Shown here piece by piece: positions 32,863 through 49,097 of a stretch of 64,000 nt of DNA (the stretch's first letter is position 1; every line of letters begins with the position of its first letter). The notes beneath the pieces were generated by a model. The model was not told the DNA's origin and did no database searches. It saw nothing but the letters and a program-made list of their open reading frames with translations. Origin of the DNA: Fistulifera solaris (taxonomy: Eukaryota; Bacillariophyta; Bacillariophyceae; Naviculales; Stauroneidaceae); the NCBI GenBank assembly GCA_030295235.1, contig AP026167.1:186001-250000 (forward strand), in the 5' to 3' direction. Both the position numbers and the translations under genes were made by a program.

Positions 32863-33405
32863 ATGATGACATCAACACGCCACACACTCGAAGGTACTTG
32901 GATTCTGGACAAAACACGGTCCGATTGGAGCATGACACCCTATCTGCAAACGATGGAAGTCGATCCGCTCGCGATTGAGGCTCACGAAAAGGGAGATCTC
33001 GAAGCCGATACGTTTCATACTATCCATTTTCTTCCGGGAAATCGTGTTCAACTCATCAAAAGAAGTCGCGTGAACAATGATTTAGTCATTGACTTAGAAT
33101 TGGGGATGGAACAAGTTGAACACTTGTCGCCGGGACAGCGTCCGAAAACCATGATTGCGACGGCGGATCGGGCGCGGAGTTTTCTCGAAATTCAATCCAC
33201 TTTACAAACCATGAGCAACGGTACTGCGAGTGTCCGAGACGTTAAGCGATTGCAGCACGAAAACGGTGCAGTTGTGTTGATACAGGAATTGACGATTACG
33301 AACGAGCGGACAGGAGCATCGCATTCCTTGCAACGGACCTTTTTACCCTATTACGATACTCCGCCTCATTTAGTCGTTGAGGAAACGGAGGAATTGCATA
33401 CTTAG
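32863..33405 (+). CDS. Lipocalin/FABP-like small protein, hypothetical
   Basis: 180 residues from the ATG at 32863 (MMTSTRHTLEGTWILDKTRS). The frame is open upstream to 32626, but the start chosen places LEGTW at the N-terminus, as in lipocalin and fatty-acid-binding barrels. The remainder alternates short strands (TIHFLPGNRVQLIKRSRVNN, DLVIDLELG, AVVLIQELTITNERTG) consistent with a beta barrel. An upstream hydrophobic stretch (VVFIDISIFVSYLILSLIF) would be a membrane anchor if an earlier start were used. Ligand unknown. Confidence 0.6.
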   Translation: MMTSTRHTLEGTWILDKTRSDWSMTPYLQTMEVDPLAIEAHEKGDLEADTFHTIHFLPGNRVQLIKRSRVNNDLVIDLELGMEQVEHLSPGQRPKTMIATADRARSFLEIQSTLQTMSNGTASVRDVKRLQHENGAVVLIQELTITNERTGASHSLQRTFLPYYDTPPHLVVEETEELHT

Positions 33406-33547
33406 CAAGGTGATCTAGTAGGCGGAACAATTCAATTCAAATCAAATCAAATCAGCAGCTAACCCCGTTTCGTGATTTCATTCACGAAAGAAAAGATCGA
33501 AGATATCCTACAAGATTACCTTAAATGAATGAAAATCACCAGCCTAA

Positions 33548-35294
33548 CTATAGTGACGTTAACTTCAACTCCTCCAGAAAACTCGTACTATTGTGCACTG
33601 TTGTACCGGCCAAGACGACGGGAATCCCACCGCTGGGCAATTTTGTTTGTTGCTCGTTGTATTCGGCAATCTTGGTTCCTTCCTCGTACGTGATACCCCC
33701 CACCACAAAAAGCAACACTTGGTCCGGAACACCGCCGGAAGAGCCTGGGACGACAGGATAAGTCCGTGATGACAACTTGCCTTTAATCAAAGCATGCAAA
33801 GTTTCCATCAACAGGGGAACGTGTTGCGCGTATACATTTTCCACGCCCTGTACACTGGTCATGAACGATTTTGTCATTTTTGACACCAAGTTCACGTGAT
33901 CGCCATCGCCAAATAATCCCGGTCCCCGCGATTTCACGCCACCGTATCGTAACATCACGGGTACTAAGTTTACAAAATCAGCGGGGACACCGCCTTTGCT
34001 CATGGCCTGCTGGACCATGTGTATGTTTCCCGATACTTCGTAACGCAAGGCAAACAACAATCCGAGACGTAGTTTGTCGGCCATCTTGATCGTACGGCTC
34101 TGTAATTTGTCCAGCAATTCACGCCAGTGTGCCGTGTGATCGTCTGTACACGCCAATTGCTGTTCAAACTGTGACACATCCATGAGCGAACATACTTCGA
34201 CCAGTCGTGCCAGTTCCCCCATAATTGCCACATGTTTCGACACTGTATGCGATCGCGAGCGCAGTTCGGGGAATTTGTCCATGAACGCTTGCATTTCTTC
34301 AATAGTATTGAGATTCTCGACACTGTGCTGTGCCGTGTGTTTCTGATAATCCTTCAACATGGTCTGGATGGCTTCTCCGAGCTCACCAAAGTTGCGGTGT
34401 CGATTGGTCCGAAAAAAAGTCATCTTGGGTCGATGACAATACCACTTCTTCCAAATCTTTCGAAACATTTGGTGCACCCTTGAGTAACACACGATGATTG
34501 TTCAATCCCAACAATTCGTGTACCATAGCTTGGTACGTCCATTGACTGAGAAGGGGCGTCACCGGATCATCGCGTCGATCCAATATTAAGACATGCAAAC
34601 CGCCTTTGCTACTACTGGGTGTGCGAAAATGAAAGATATCATCGTTCTGAATCGCATCGTGCAAATCTTGGGCCAATTCTTCGGCACACGCCGAATGCGC
34701 CGCATAACGGATACACGTCGGTTGCTGTTTCATCGCTAACAACATGGATTGCAATCCTTGTAAATTACGTTCGTACTGCAGAGCGTGTTTGGGAGCCCAA
34801 CTCGTCCCGGCCGCGACGGTCATGGCTAAACTGGAACGGGACATGTGCAACGTCCATAAATCTTCATTGATGGGTACAAAATCGGCGTAGAATTCTTGGA
34901 CTTGCACAACTTTTTCGGATGTATCGTGCTGTGCCAAGGTTCGTAACAATCCGGTCGAAAGAATTCCCGAAACGAAGATATGATATTCCGCAAATCGTGA
35001 TTGCTCTAGTTCTTTCCCAATAGCTTCAATACTAGATGGAGTGGGTCGTACAAAACAAACGGCTTTCAAATGACTTCCTCCCGAGGATAAGGACGGCGAC
35101 GTGATATTCGAGACCAAATAGACTTGCTGATTCATAATTTCTGTTTGCGAATAGACCGAAGCCACAATCTGTGTCGTCACTTCATCCAAAAGTAAGACTT
35201 TCATTCCGTGACATTTCCCATCTCCGTGAATGACTCGATCGATGTACTGCTTGATAATCTCAATCCCGTTCATGGAATGATGTTTGGGCGGCAT
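33548..35294 (-). CDS. VPS45: Sec1/Munc18 protein Vps45
   Basis: SM-family regulator of SNARE assembly (Tlg2/syntaxin-16 type) in TGN-endosome traffic. About 581 residues. IEIIKQYIDRVIHGDGKCHG and MKVLLLDEVTTQIVASVYSQ match the Vps45 N-terminus, followed by LKAVCFVRPTPSSIEAIGKE, VQEFYADFVPINEDLW and ILDRRDDPVTPLLSQWTYQA. The C-terminal part has GVENVYAQHVPLLMETLHAL, VVGGITYEEGTKIAEYN and VVLAGTTVHNSTSFLEEL. One extra base in a seven-T homopolymer (plus-strand A run 34412-34418) splits the frame. Removing one base gives exactly 582 codons, so I treat it as an assembly error. Confidence 0.95.
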
Positions 35295-35845
35295 GTTTGC
35301 GCGAATTCGAATCTTTTAATCTGATAAATGGATAGGCTTGCGTGGCGATGTACTGCTTGTCGGCTCGAAGAGACTTTCGTGTAATATGAAGAGCTCAATC
35401 GAAACGATTTTAAAAGAGGACAAAGTGTGACTCTTTCGTTTTCGCCAACGCTTTTTTCTTTTTGAAGCTAAAAAGACTGATCTGTGTTCCGCACCGCCAT
35501 GGTCATTGCATTTTCTCGTTTATTTTCATTCAAGCTCTCGATAATAATAATATAATTCAGTAGCGGGTTTCAGTCGTCATCGGTTGACCGAAGGACGACG
35601 TGGGTCAAGTGGATCGATCGGATCGGATCATGTTGTGCTGTCGCATAGCGGACGAGCAGATTTTCAGTTGAGTAAATGGGTGTTTGTGCGACATCTCAAG
35701 CGACTATCAGGAAAAAAGTAGCTGGACCGAGAAAACAAAACTTTTTGTTGCAATGAAAGCATTGGTTATTATTTGTTGTTATTATTCTTTGACTTGAAAG
35801 AGAGGAAGCGATCGTAAAAGACGCCTTTATTATCCTCTTTTCCTG
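35295..35845. other. Divergent intergenic region between VPS45 and the first fucosyltransferase-like gene
   Basis: No gene seen. Both promoters should lie here. A CGATCGGATCGGATC repeat is at about 35615-35629. Confidence 0.4.
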
Positions 35846-37720
35846 ATGAAATCTCCCGTCCTTTTTTGTGTGCTGGGCACGCTAATCGTATTTGTTACGC
35901 TGAATGTCTACCAGACGGCTTCTTGGATACCTCATCCTTCAGCGACTTTGACGCGAGATTCTTTTACAGACTTTGTATCGAAGGCCGTGGATATTCAAAC
36001 CAAGACGGAAGAAGAAGTTGAAAAGAACGAGGAACGGTCATATGACGAAGAGAAGGGACTGCCTGTCGACATTGGTCGACTCAAACATCACGGTTTCGAT
36101 CATCGGGTCGCTGGATTGTCCTGTCCTGCCTATCCGGGCTTGAATGAAGCACTCTATCAGCAAGTACAAGAAGAAATTACCTACTGGCGTGATATTCCGG
36201 CGGATTCACTTACGACGAGTCCCTATCAGTGTGTTGGCAGTCAACAACAAAAGAAAAAATATTTAACCTTTGAACCGGATGAAGGTGGATGGAACAATAT
36301 TCGCATTGCCCTCGAAACTGTCGTGGCCATGGCCGTCGTCATGGGACGCGTCCTCGTCTTACCACCGTCGCAAGAGTTTTCGCGCATGTCGACACATTTG
36401 GGGTATGATGATTTTTATCACTTGGCATCGATTCAAAGTGAATTGGCAAGTCTGGAAGTCATTACCTTTCAGGATTTTTTTGGAGCGCGAAGTTGTGACG
36501 GGTCGTATCTTGGCCGATCCAATCACCGGAAAACCCATACAACCTCCCGGAGGACGCACCGATTGGAATGGATTGTTAAAAAATTACGAATCTGCGAAAC
36601 AAGGACACGGTTCGACGTTGTGGAATTGGTGGCGAGGCGTAGCGACGCCATTGTTGTGGGATTATGGAGAATGCATCGCTGTTTTTCCGGAACCGACCGG
36701 ATCTCGTGAGGAATGTGCGGAAACGAGGGGATGGAGGTATACGACGGAAGAAGATGAAAATCGCGTTCAGCGATATTTGATTCAAATTGAGGCCGAGGAT
36801 GCGGCTCGGATGCAAAAACGCCCTAATGACAAACGACCGGCGTGGGCGGTGCGTGTTGAAACGTACAACAACCGTCCTACCCCCATCGATGCTCCACCTG
36901 TCCAACGCATGGGGGAAATTTTGGCACATCGATCGAAACTTTGTATTTACAATCACATACTGCAACAAGAGCCTGTGTTACACGCCATGGGAGAACAGAT
37001 TGGGACCCGATTCCTGGTCCATTTTTATGCGTTTTTATTCTTGGAGGATTGGCGACACGACGTTTGGTTAAAGCGCTTTGTACGGGATCATTTGCGGTAC
37101 GTCGATGAGATTCAATGTGCGGCCGCCCGAGTCGTGGCCAAATTACACGAATTTGCCCATGACGATCAATCCAATCCGACGGGATCATACGACACGATGC
37201 ACGTGCGTCGTGGCGATTTCATTCGTTTTACAAACAAACGGTACAATCCGGAGAACAATTGTACGAGGATCACGTCAAACAAGTGATTGCGGAAAATCGT
37301 ACCATTTACATTGCCACGGATGAACAGGATAAGAAATACTTTGAAACGCTGGGGAGACACAACAAGTTATACTATTTGGAGGATTTCAAGGATTTGCTGA
37401 AGGACGTGAATCCCAACTATTTTGGTATGCTCGATCAACTGATTGCCTCGACCGGTGACGTATTCATCGGAACATTTTACAGCACTTTCTCAGGTTTTAT
37501 CAACCGTCTGCGTGGTTATCGATCACAAAAAGCGCAACTTCCGGGCTACGAATTGGGCGGAATTAAGAGTTATTACACTTTTGGAGACAAAGGTCTCACT
37601 TACGCTCGATCCATGATGTTGACTTATAGGAGCGTACGACAAGCCTTCTGGACGAATGAATTCCCAGTGGGCTGGAGGGATTTGGATTACGGATTGCATG
37701 AAGACAGCATAAAGCGATAG
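35846..37720 (+). CDS. Golgi-type O-fucosyltransferase-like glycosyltransferase, paralogue 1
   Basis: Type II membrane protein of about 624 residues with an N-terminal anchor LFCVLGTLIVFVTLNVY. Conserved points shared with its tandem paralogue are GLSCPAYPG, KYLTFEPDEGGWNNIRIALE, MGRVLVLPP, LQPPGG-type segment (here IQPPGGRTDWNG) and MHVRRGDF. IYIATDEQD and ASTGDVFIGTFYSTFSGFIN complete the set. HxRRGD, ATDE and the late GT.YSTFS.F block follow the GDP-fucose O-fucosyltransferase layout (GT65/68/106-like clans), so a fucosyl donor is likely but not proven. Two single-base length changes (T run 36475-36481; GG at 37250-37251) cancel out. It has no intron where paralogue 2 has one. Confidence 0.8.
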
Positions 37721-38251
37721 TCCATTGTAAAGGGGGCGCCGCAACTTGGGAAATGTATGACGTATGACATAACGACAGTCATTGTCATCTAACAGGTGAC
37801 GATAAGTTTGACAAGTTAATCACAGCCAGCTCGATCGTCGGATCACTCAATGAGGCATCAGAAACGTCGATCGTCAACCCAAGAATATTTAGTTTAAAAG
37901 GTAAACGTCCTATCCCAGCTGCATGATGAAATTACAGTAAAGGTACTTGTAGCTGCTCGGAAGTGAATCGGAGTTTTCTGGTCAGAGTGTATTTCCAGGA
38001 AACATTGGAAGATTACTACCAGGTGCAAGTACCAGGTGTACAATACTTGTATAGCGAGCTTTCGGGCATACGCAATTTCTGGTAATCTTACGGTCGTTTA
38101 CCGAAGGCGAACTTCCAAAACCAAAAAAATCGACCATGGACGCTCCGAAGGAAGAAGGATCGATTTATAATAGTATTGCATTTCTTCTTCGCTTTCTTTA
38201 TTCAGTCATTCACCTTACGTGAACCCGCTTAACGAGAGGAAACACAATAGA
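37721..38251. other. Spacer between the tandem fucosyltransferase-like genes
   Basis: No gene seen. It carries two ACTACCAGGTG/AGTACCAGGTG sites near 38016-38038, relatives of the TACCWGGTAC palindrome seen elsewhere. Confidence 0.4.
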
Positions 38252-40125
38252 ATGGAAACAAATATCGCAGCATCGTCAAGACGCAAAAGCCACCGTGCGT
38301 TCTTTGCCATTCTCATTTCCGTCGTCTTTTCCGTCTCGTACAATTTCTCGAGATTCCGTTCCTGGAAGCCCTTGGAAGAGAATAGTAATAGTCTCCATGA
38401 ATCCCTCGTCACGGATAACAAACCCAAAGTAGCCGGTTTATCGTGTCCTGCGTTTCCGTTGCTGGAGCAAAGTCAATTCGAAGCCGCCCAACAGGAATTA
38501 GTTTATTGGAGAGACATTCCGGACGATTCGCAGCTCGTGAGTCCTTATAAATGCCCTAGCCACGGCAACCAGACCCGAAAATTCTTAACTTTCGAACCGG
38601 ACGAAGGAGGATGGAACAATGCCCGTATGGCGGCGGAAACCGCCATTACCATGGCCATTGCTATGGGGCGTGTCTTGGTATTACCACCGACAACGACCAT
38701 GTATTTGTTGTGGGAAACGACCAAAACCTCCAAAAAGACGCATTTTGGTTTCATGGACTTTTTTCCGCTCGAGTTGTTGCAAGACGAATTGGCCGGATTG
38801 GAAATTATGACCTTTCAGGAATTTTTAGAACAAGAAGTGTTGACGGGTCACGTTTTGGCCAATCCTCATACAGGAGAACCGTTGCAACCACCGGGTGGGA
38901 AAACGAAATGGGATGGAAGTCTCAATAATTGGGAATCGGGTCGACAGGGAAATGGACAAGAGTTGTGGCAATGGTGGAGAAGTGTAGCCACTCCGTTGCC
39001 GTGGAAGTATTATGAATGCACGGCCGTTTTTCCGAAACCCAGTCATGAATGTGATGGCCCAACGCCGTGGAATGCGGTCACCGAAGTCGATGAACAACGG
39101 ATGCGGGATTATATGCAACAAATTTTGCAACAGGAACCCGACGGTTCCCCGCAACCCCGCATCCGTTCCTACGACGGCAATCCCACCGCGGTGGATGCTT
39201 CCCCACTCGACCGCCTCGCCGAGATTGTGGCCGATCGACGTCAACTTTGTATCTACGATCGAAACTTGCAAGAGGCTTCCGTCTTGCATGCCATGGGACA
39301 GCAATCGGAAAGTACGACTCGTTTTTTGGTGCATTTCTATGCGTTTGTGTTTATGGAAGATTGGCGACACGATATTTGGTTGAAGCGACTGGTCCGTGAT
39401 CATTTGAGGTTCGTGTCGTCGAAACAGTTTAGGGTTTTGAGTAGTTTGGTTTGTGACTAATTGCATTGCTTTCTCTCCCTCTCCTTATTTGCAGATACGT
39501 TGATGAAATACAGTGCGCCGCCAGTCGTATTGTTGCGTCTTTGCATGAGAAAGCATACAATGCTGAAACGAATCCGGAGGGATTGTACCATTCGATGCAC
39601 GTACGACGTGGTGACTTTCAACGGGCCTACGTGCAAGTTGTCATTCCTGGTGAAGCATTGTACGAAGAACATGTGAAAGATGTGTTTGAAGAAAAGAGCA
39701 CCATTTACATTGCGACGGATGAGAAGGATGCTACCTACTTTGCCCCGTTGGCGCAACACTACAATCTATTCTTTATGAGAGATTTTATGCATCTTTTGGA
39801 AGATGTGAATCCAAATTACTTTGGGATGATCGATCAGGTCGTAGCATCCACCGGGCAAGTTTTCATCGGGACGTATCTGAGTACTTTCAGTGGATACATC
39901 AACCGATTGCGCGGATATCGTACACGGAAAAACAATCCAAAGGAGATTACAACAGGCAACTTGAGAAGTTTTTACTATTACGGTATACCAGAATATGCCG
40001 ACAAGAAGAAACTCATGCAAAGGTATCACAGCGTAGAACAAGCATTTTGGACACACGAATTCCCCGTCGGCTGGCGTGATTTGGATCATGGCGTGACCAA
40101 TGTATTGGATAGGCGACGGATATAG
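38252..40125 (+). CDS. Golgi-type O-fucosyltransferase-like glycosyltransferase, paralogue 2
   Basis: Tandem paralogue of the previous gene, 595 residues, exons 38252-39408 and 39495-40125, no frame damage. The N-terminus METNIAASSRRKS is followed by an anchor AFFAILISVVFSVSYNF. It shares GLSCPAFPLL, FLTFEPDEGGWNNARMAAET, MGRVLVLPP, LQPPGGKTKWDG, EDWRHDIWLKRLVRDHLR, MHVRRGDFQRAY, IYIATDEKD and VFIGTYLSTFSGYINRLRGY. The 86-base intron splits HLR from YVDEIQ exactly where paralogue 1 is continuous. Donor and acceptor sugars are inferred from family resemblance only. Confidence 0.85.
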
Positions 40126-40200
40126 ACTCGCTGTTCTAGCATGAACTGTTGTTAATAAAGTAATGTTAGCTATTTTTACATAAATTCGGAAGATCGTTGT

Positions 40201-42245
40201 CTACGTTAGACCATAAGCCATCGCCGCCGCTCGAATAGTTGCCGATGCCACAAGCAGATTCGGATCATTCAGCCACCCGGTTGGTTGAAGGGCATTCCAG
40301 ACTTCCGTAAACATATCGGTCGGTGATGCCGAAAAGCGAGGTTGCTCAAATGGTGTTGTGGCCGAAAGTAGCAACAGGAATTTGTTCCCTATGAAATCAA
40401 GAACATATTCTCCAAACAGGTGATCGATTTGCAAAAGTGGAGGCCACAGTGTCACAACATTTGTCAGTATTGTCTTGATTCGGTAAAGCTGCCCAATCGT
40501 AGCGTACTGCAAGGCCATATTTTCTGCGTTCGCATCCATTTGACTCTCCGAAGCAACTTGTTTCTGAGCAATGGAAGAAGGGATCGGAATAGCTATTCGC
40601 GCCAAGACCATGCGAATATAGTCGACAAAGGACGTCTTCAATGCGGCTGCCACTGCACTTTGGGGTGATAAAAACGGCTCCACGTGTCGAAGAAATGTAC
40701 TCATAGTTTTCACGTCTTTCGTCGAGCAGATATTAAAGCCATTTTTAGAGAGTACACTTTGAACTGCTGGAAGGACACTTTTATCCAGCAAGCGCTCAAT
40801 AGCAATCTCATCTAAAAGTCCCAACGCCTGCGCGGAACGAATCACTGTTGTCCATTTTGCTTCATTGTATCCCTCGGACTCATTCCAAGGATCATTCAAT
40901 TCACAAAGCTCAGCACGTACTAGAACACTGGCAAGGTCAGCTAGACTTAGACCAGCATAACACTGCTTGTATTCGGCTGCGTAATCCTTTTCCAAACGGC
41001 AAAATCGTCCACCAGCCATTGCAACTTTGTGAATTTTTCATCCAAACTTACTAGTGCCACCGAAAGCGCTTCTTGTAATGCCGAGTGTCTTTCCCGAAAT
41101 TCTTCTTGTTCATTGTCACTCAGAAGAGAATCCAATTCGTCCCCTCGTGGAATTTGCTGGCGCTCTTCCGCTATCATTTGAAGATGCCTCATTCGTTTCT
41201 CTCGTTGCAGCGATTGTTGCGATTGAACATTGCGTCCAAATTCATCCACATGAGGCAAGTCAGCGAGCGGTTCGGCCGGTTGACGCCCCAGAACTTTCAT
41301 CAAACGTCCCTGTTTTTTCAAGTAGTAGGTCATGTCATCTTCCAAATCATGCCAACGCTCCAAAGCCGCCACATCTGCCTGTAACTGGTACAAGGCATCC
41401 TGTATCGGCCGTACTTTCGTTTGCAATTCCCGCATAGCCCCGATCCACATGGCCAGTTTCTGACGCAACCGTTGAAAGTATTCAAAGGCGGCACCGGAAC
41501 GTTCGAGTTCTTTTCGGGAGCGACGCAGATCTTCTTCCAGTAGTTGAACTTGCTGTTCTCGACGTTCCCGCGCTTGGAGGACATTTTCTTGCTGCGCACG
41601 AATTTGCCGAATGGCGTGCGTAATGTTGTCTTGTAGATTCTGTAGTGACGGATGGGTCGGTGACACGGTGGATGGTGGCATGATGGAAATTCCCGCCCGC
41701 CGTGCAACTTCCTTCTCCCAGTCTTGTACATCGGTACTGTCCACATTGAAATCACCGTCCATTTCCACATCATTCGTGTCCTCATTACTATTTTCCAAGA
41801 AGAAGGCTTCTTCGCCTGTCAAGATGCGAGTGTTGGATGATGATGATTCGTTGGGCTCCTGGAGTGAGATGAACTGCTGCTGCTGTTCCTCCTCTTTTGT
41901 TGGTTGTAAAGGAACTGCCGTTGTTGACTCCTCCTCTGGTCGGTGGTAAAAATTCTGTTCCGCTTTTAATTGAGCCATGGCATCCTTACTATACAGAGAC
42001 GACGACGACGATGTTTGTGCCTTGACTGGAAATAAAGACGACGTAAAATCTTCTGGTTCATTGTCGTCATCTTTAGTCACACGAACTTTTCGTACCAGCG
42101 TTCTTCGTCTCTTGTTTTGTGTTCGATTCCTTTTTTGTATGTGACGAATCACAGTCTCGTCATCTTTATCATCATCATCATTCTCGAGCGAACGAGTAAG
42201 ACGATTCTGGATCGTATTCTTCGGTTTGATGGGTTTTCGGAACAT
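40201..42245 (-). CDS. GCFC/PAXBP1 (GC-rich sequence DNA-binding factor-like) spliceosome-associated protein
   Basis: About 681 residues. It begins MFRKPIKPKNTIQNRLTRS, the FRK.. opening of the GCFC2/PAXBP1 family, whose members act with the intron-lariat spliceosome. A highly acidic and basic low-complexity N-terminal third follows, then a long coiled coil (ARERREQQVQLLEEDLRRSR; LYQLQADVAALERWHDLEDD). The C-terminal GCFC domain starts near EYKQCYAGLSLADLASVLVR and includes AELCELNDPW, which is diagnostic. One missing base in an A homopolymer (plus-strand T run 40988-40991) splits the frame. With it the length is exactly 682 codons. Confidence 0.85.
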
Positions 42246-45584
<3,339 letters not shown>

Positions 45585-45764
45585 ATACTAGGCCCCCGGG
45601 AACGAAGATGCTCGATCTGCATCTTCGTATAGTTGTCTTTAGACCTGAAATTCTAATAAAAACTGATTGATGATTATACTTGACTCTTTACATATTATAC
45701 ATAAAATCCTAGATATTCATTGATATTCTGCGCAGAAAGGTCAGCTAGTTGCACATGAAATTCT

Positions 45765-47968
45765 TCATACAAAAGGACTCGGGTAAGGCCGACCGTTCTG
45801 GCCAGCCACCATAGCTAGTCGGAGATCAATCGCATCCAAAGCACCCGGCCATACTTCCCTCCATGCATTTCTCATTTCTCGGCTCAGATCAGGATGATTC
45901 TGTTCAAAGTCAACTGGGCTTGCGGCAAAGCAAACGATGACCGTGTTGACAGAACTACTAATGACACCAAACAGTACACTCGTCAGAACTAGCCCGATTA
46001 TGCACCCCTCCACAAACGACACGAGACCTGGCTCCTCCAAAGACGTTACATGTAATCGATCCAACTGGGATATTAAATGTGCGAAGCATCCCGTTACGCC
46101 ACCGATCACAATGCTGACGATGAGAAGAATATTGGGCACGAGATCATCCGACACAATGACTGTCCACCCCCGCTTATCAAATAGCACGGATGCATTGTAG
46201 CTTGCATCCAAGAATCCATATCCGTAAAGTCCAACGTATGTAAAACCCCACGAACTAAAGTTTGACGCAATGTCGTCGATGCAGGATGTCAACATTGATC
46301 GAATGCAGTGCAAACATTCGTGAAGGCACAGTAGGGACTCATCCGCAGCAGACGGTCGAATAAACCCAGAAAGTTGGCGTAAGACACGTACTGGGCCAAC
46401 AAATAAGCTTCCAAAGCAAATTGAGCCCATGTGGTGAAAAACGTCTTGAAGCAAGATTGTCGAACATGGTGAGGATTTGTGGGGTCGTACCACCATCCTC
46501 CAATAACTGCTGCTGTTGCGGTTTGCACCGAATTCTACACAGATTTTTAGTGCACGTTTGTCGACAATCTATGTTGCCTTCCAGACTTGAACTTACCAAC
46601 AACACCTGGAAGGTCCAATAGTACGAGACACCCAACATCCCATAAACGATAAAGTGGGCACTCGTAGGGATGGCCATTTTGCCTTCTTTCAAAGCGTCAT
46701 ATACCCCAAAGACCACAATCGAGTAATAGACCGAATACACAAGAGCCAGTCCCTGGAAACAGAACGCGACTACGATCGTTCCAGGATACGCGTGTACTCC
46801 CCGCAATGCAGTTATCAAGTTGGCCGAGGCAAATGGAATACGATCCCAAACAATAAACGTGTAGGCGACCGTGAGTGCCAAAACGATCACACCCGTCACC
46901 GGTACCACGGTCTTGGGACTGACGTAGATCCCAACGGTTCCCCACAGGAAACTGAGCCCCAGCACCGTGACGAGCGCTATTTGCACAAAGAAGCGGGCAA
47001 ACAAAGTCATAACACCCAACATTAATGAGGACAGAGCCACCGTAAATGGTCCACAGAGCATCGCAATGAACACCAAGTTTTGATAATAAATAGTGACCGT
47101 ATCTCCATCGGACAGACTGCTGTCAATCGGTTCGTGTTGCTGGATCGTTGTTGTGTTACCAAACAAGTCGGTCGGCGTCATGGCGGCATGCCGTGCCGCT
47201 CGTAGAGTTTCCTTGCCGTACAGCGAGCCGACATGGAATACCATCAGTAAATGAAAGACAAACAACAGCAGAAAGAACACATCCCGACAGGCGGACGGCT
47301 GAGGTATCCCTTTGACATCTTCCACCCACATTTGAGCCGTGTGTTCTCGCAGCAGTCGTTTCCGTTCCGATTCCGGATGCTGTTTTTGGTGGCTAAAAGA
47401 CTGCCTCTCCTTTGTCCTGCGATAGTTGCGGTGACAGTCGCCACGCTTTGCGTGTTTCCATGTTTGGAGAAACCGAGGTCACCGAACGGCGTCGTTCCCC
47501 ACGGAGTCCGCCGGCCAAGGTCATAAAATCATTGCGCGGTGAAAATCCTGGTTGCTTGGAATTATCGAACGAGCCTCGTTCCGAAATTCCTTGTTCCGAC
47601 CAAAATGCCCCGTATTCCCCCCGATGACAGTGTCCGACGATGCTGATTATTGTTTTGGTGGAGTAAATGTCGTTCCGAAGCATACTGGCGTTGCAACGCC
47701 AGGAGTGGATTACCGGACGAGGCGGTGCTGCTATAGGAGGACGTGCATATCCACCGGACCATGAATGTGTGCGATGATGATGATGATGATGTCCCTGCTG
47801 CGGAAAGTAATTCTGTTTCGGGGCCGACGCAGGATGATGAACCACATATTCGGCTTGACTTTGAACGACGTGTGGTATTTCGTCACTGTTGGTTCTGGAT
47901 CTCGACGACTTGCGTCTCTGAGTATCCATCCGTGGAATCGAAATGGGTTGTGTATTGTTGCTCGTCAT
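45765..47968 (-). CDS. SLC44/CTL choline-transporter-like membrane protein
   Basis: Multi-pass membrane protein of the CTL/SLC44 (Pns1) family, about 713 residues, with one 62-base intron (46535-46596). A long soluble N-terminus from the ATG at 47968 includes a His run (GHHHHHHRTHSWSGG). The first membrane helix is VFFLLLFVFHLLMVFHV. Ten or so helices follow. Diagnostic late segments are SICFGSLFVGPVRVLRQLSG, SSWGFTYVGLYGYGFLDASY and NTVIVCFAASPVDFEQNHPD. A missing G (plus-strand C run 46426-46428) and at least one shift near 47435 break the frame, so the N-terminal part is less certain. Choline itself is not established as substrate for many family members. Confidence 0.88.
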
Positions 47969-49097
47969 GGATTTTCGAGATCGACAAGAAGAATGACGTA
48001 GGCAATCAAGTATGTGTGTGTGTGTGTTGATTGCAAAGTCAATATTTGACGGTGTCCTAATTTAGGATATTCGACTGCTGAATAAAAGACGTCTTCTTCT
48101 TCTTCTTCTTCTTCTTCTTCTTCTTCTTCTTCTTCTTCTTCTTCTTCTTCTTCTTTTCCTCCTTGTCGTCAGTACTTTCTTATGATTGTTGATCTAGTCA
48201 GTCATGTAACTGTCTTGTGCAAAAGGAAACGATTATCCAACAAGAAAACAGATTGGATACATCACGGAACGAAAGTGTCACGATGACATATTATTTTTTT
48301 ACTCCGTATTTTTTTTTTCGTTGGGATGTTTTCTTTTCTCAACGCTGGTGCGTCGAATGCTTCTGCGACATGAATAGAATTCGAAGGACGCGTTTTCGTC
48401 ATTCGAGTGGCCAGGCCAGCGCGCGGGCAATCATTGTGGGGGCTCAAACGGGACATCCATTCAAAGTACAAAAATGTACTAACGACTTTGGTTTGAATGA
48501 AGTGAAAATTCGGGTGGCCTTTGCACAACAGTTACGTGATGCCACGAACGGATCAAATTTCCGTTGTCAAACCGTAGAGAGTGAAACACAAACTTCGAAT
48601 CATGTAAATACGAAACGTGAGCCGAATTTTTCATCCGCCGGTCCGACTGGATATACGATCATTTTGTAGACCCGAAAACGAGAAGCTTCTATGTCATGGT
48701 ATTTGAATGTTCGTTCGGTCACGCCAGCATTCTTGCCACTCGTCTCCGCCCTTTTTGTTGGCTGCAACGACACTACGTGCACCTCTCATTGTATGCTCAC
48801 CAAACTTTGGCCCAAACAAAAGACCACCTTCATTCATTCGTATCTTTCACGTTTCCTCTGTGACCAGAGAGGAGGAGTCTTTCTTTTGAGCGTACCAGTG
48901 ACATTATAACTGAGAATACTGCAGAAGCGATTTCCCACTGGAGTTACGCCTCCCTTCATCCTGAGATACAAGAAAAACAGCTACGTTTATCAACCGTATG
49001 CCCTTCTCATTTTAGGTCTTTTGAAGATAGTTTTATTTCACAACAATACGCGCTAATTCGCTACTTTCTGATCCTCGAAATCAATCACGTCGAATTT
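47969..49097. other. Intergenic region with microsatellites
   Basis: Contains a TG repeat (about 48010-48028) and a long TTC tract. A 150-codon open frame at 48217-48669 has no recognisable features and odd composition; I do not call it. Confidence 0.5.
48092..48155. repeat. (TTC)n microsatellite, about 21 units
   Basis: An uninterrupted pyrimidine trinucleotide run of about 64 bases, about 125 bases upstream of the SLC44-like start codon (which reads on the minus strand, where the tract is GAA). Confidence 0.95.

Noticed and set aside
48217-48669. 150-codon open frame between SLC44 and the Ser/Pro-rich gene
   Set aside because: No family resemblance, long Phe/Tyr run from T-rich DNA, and an equally open antisense frame.
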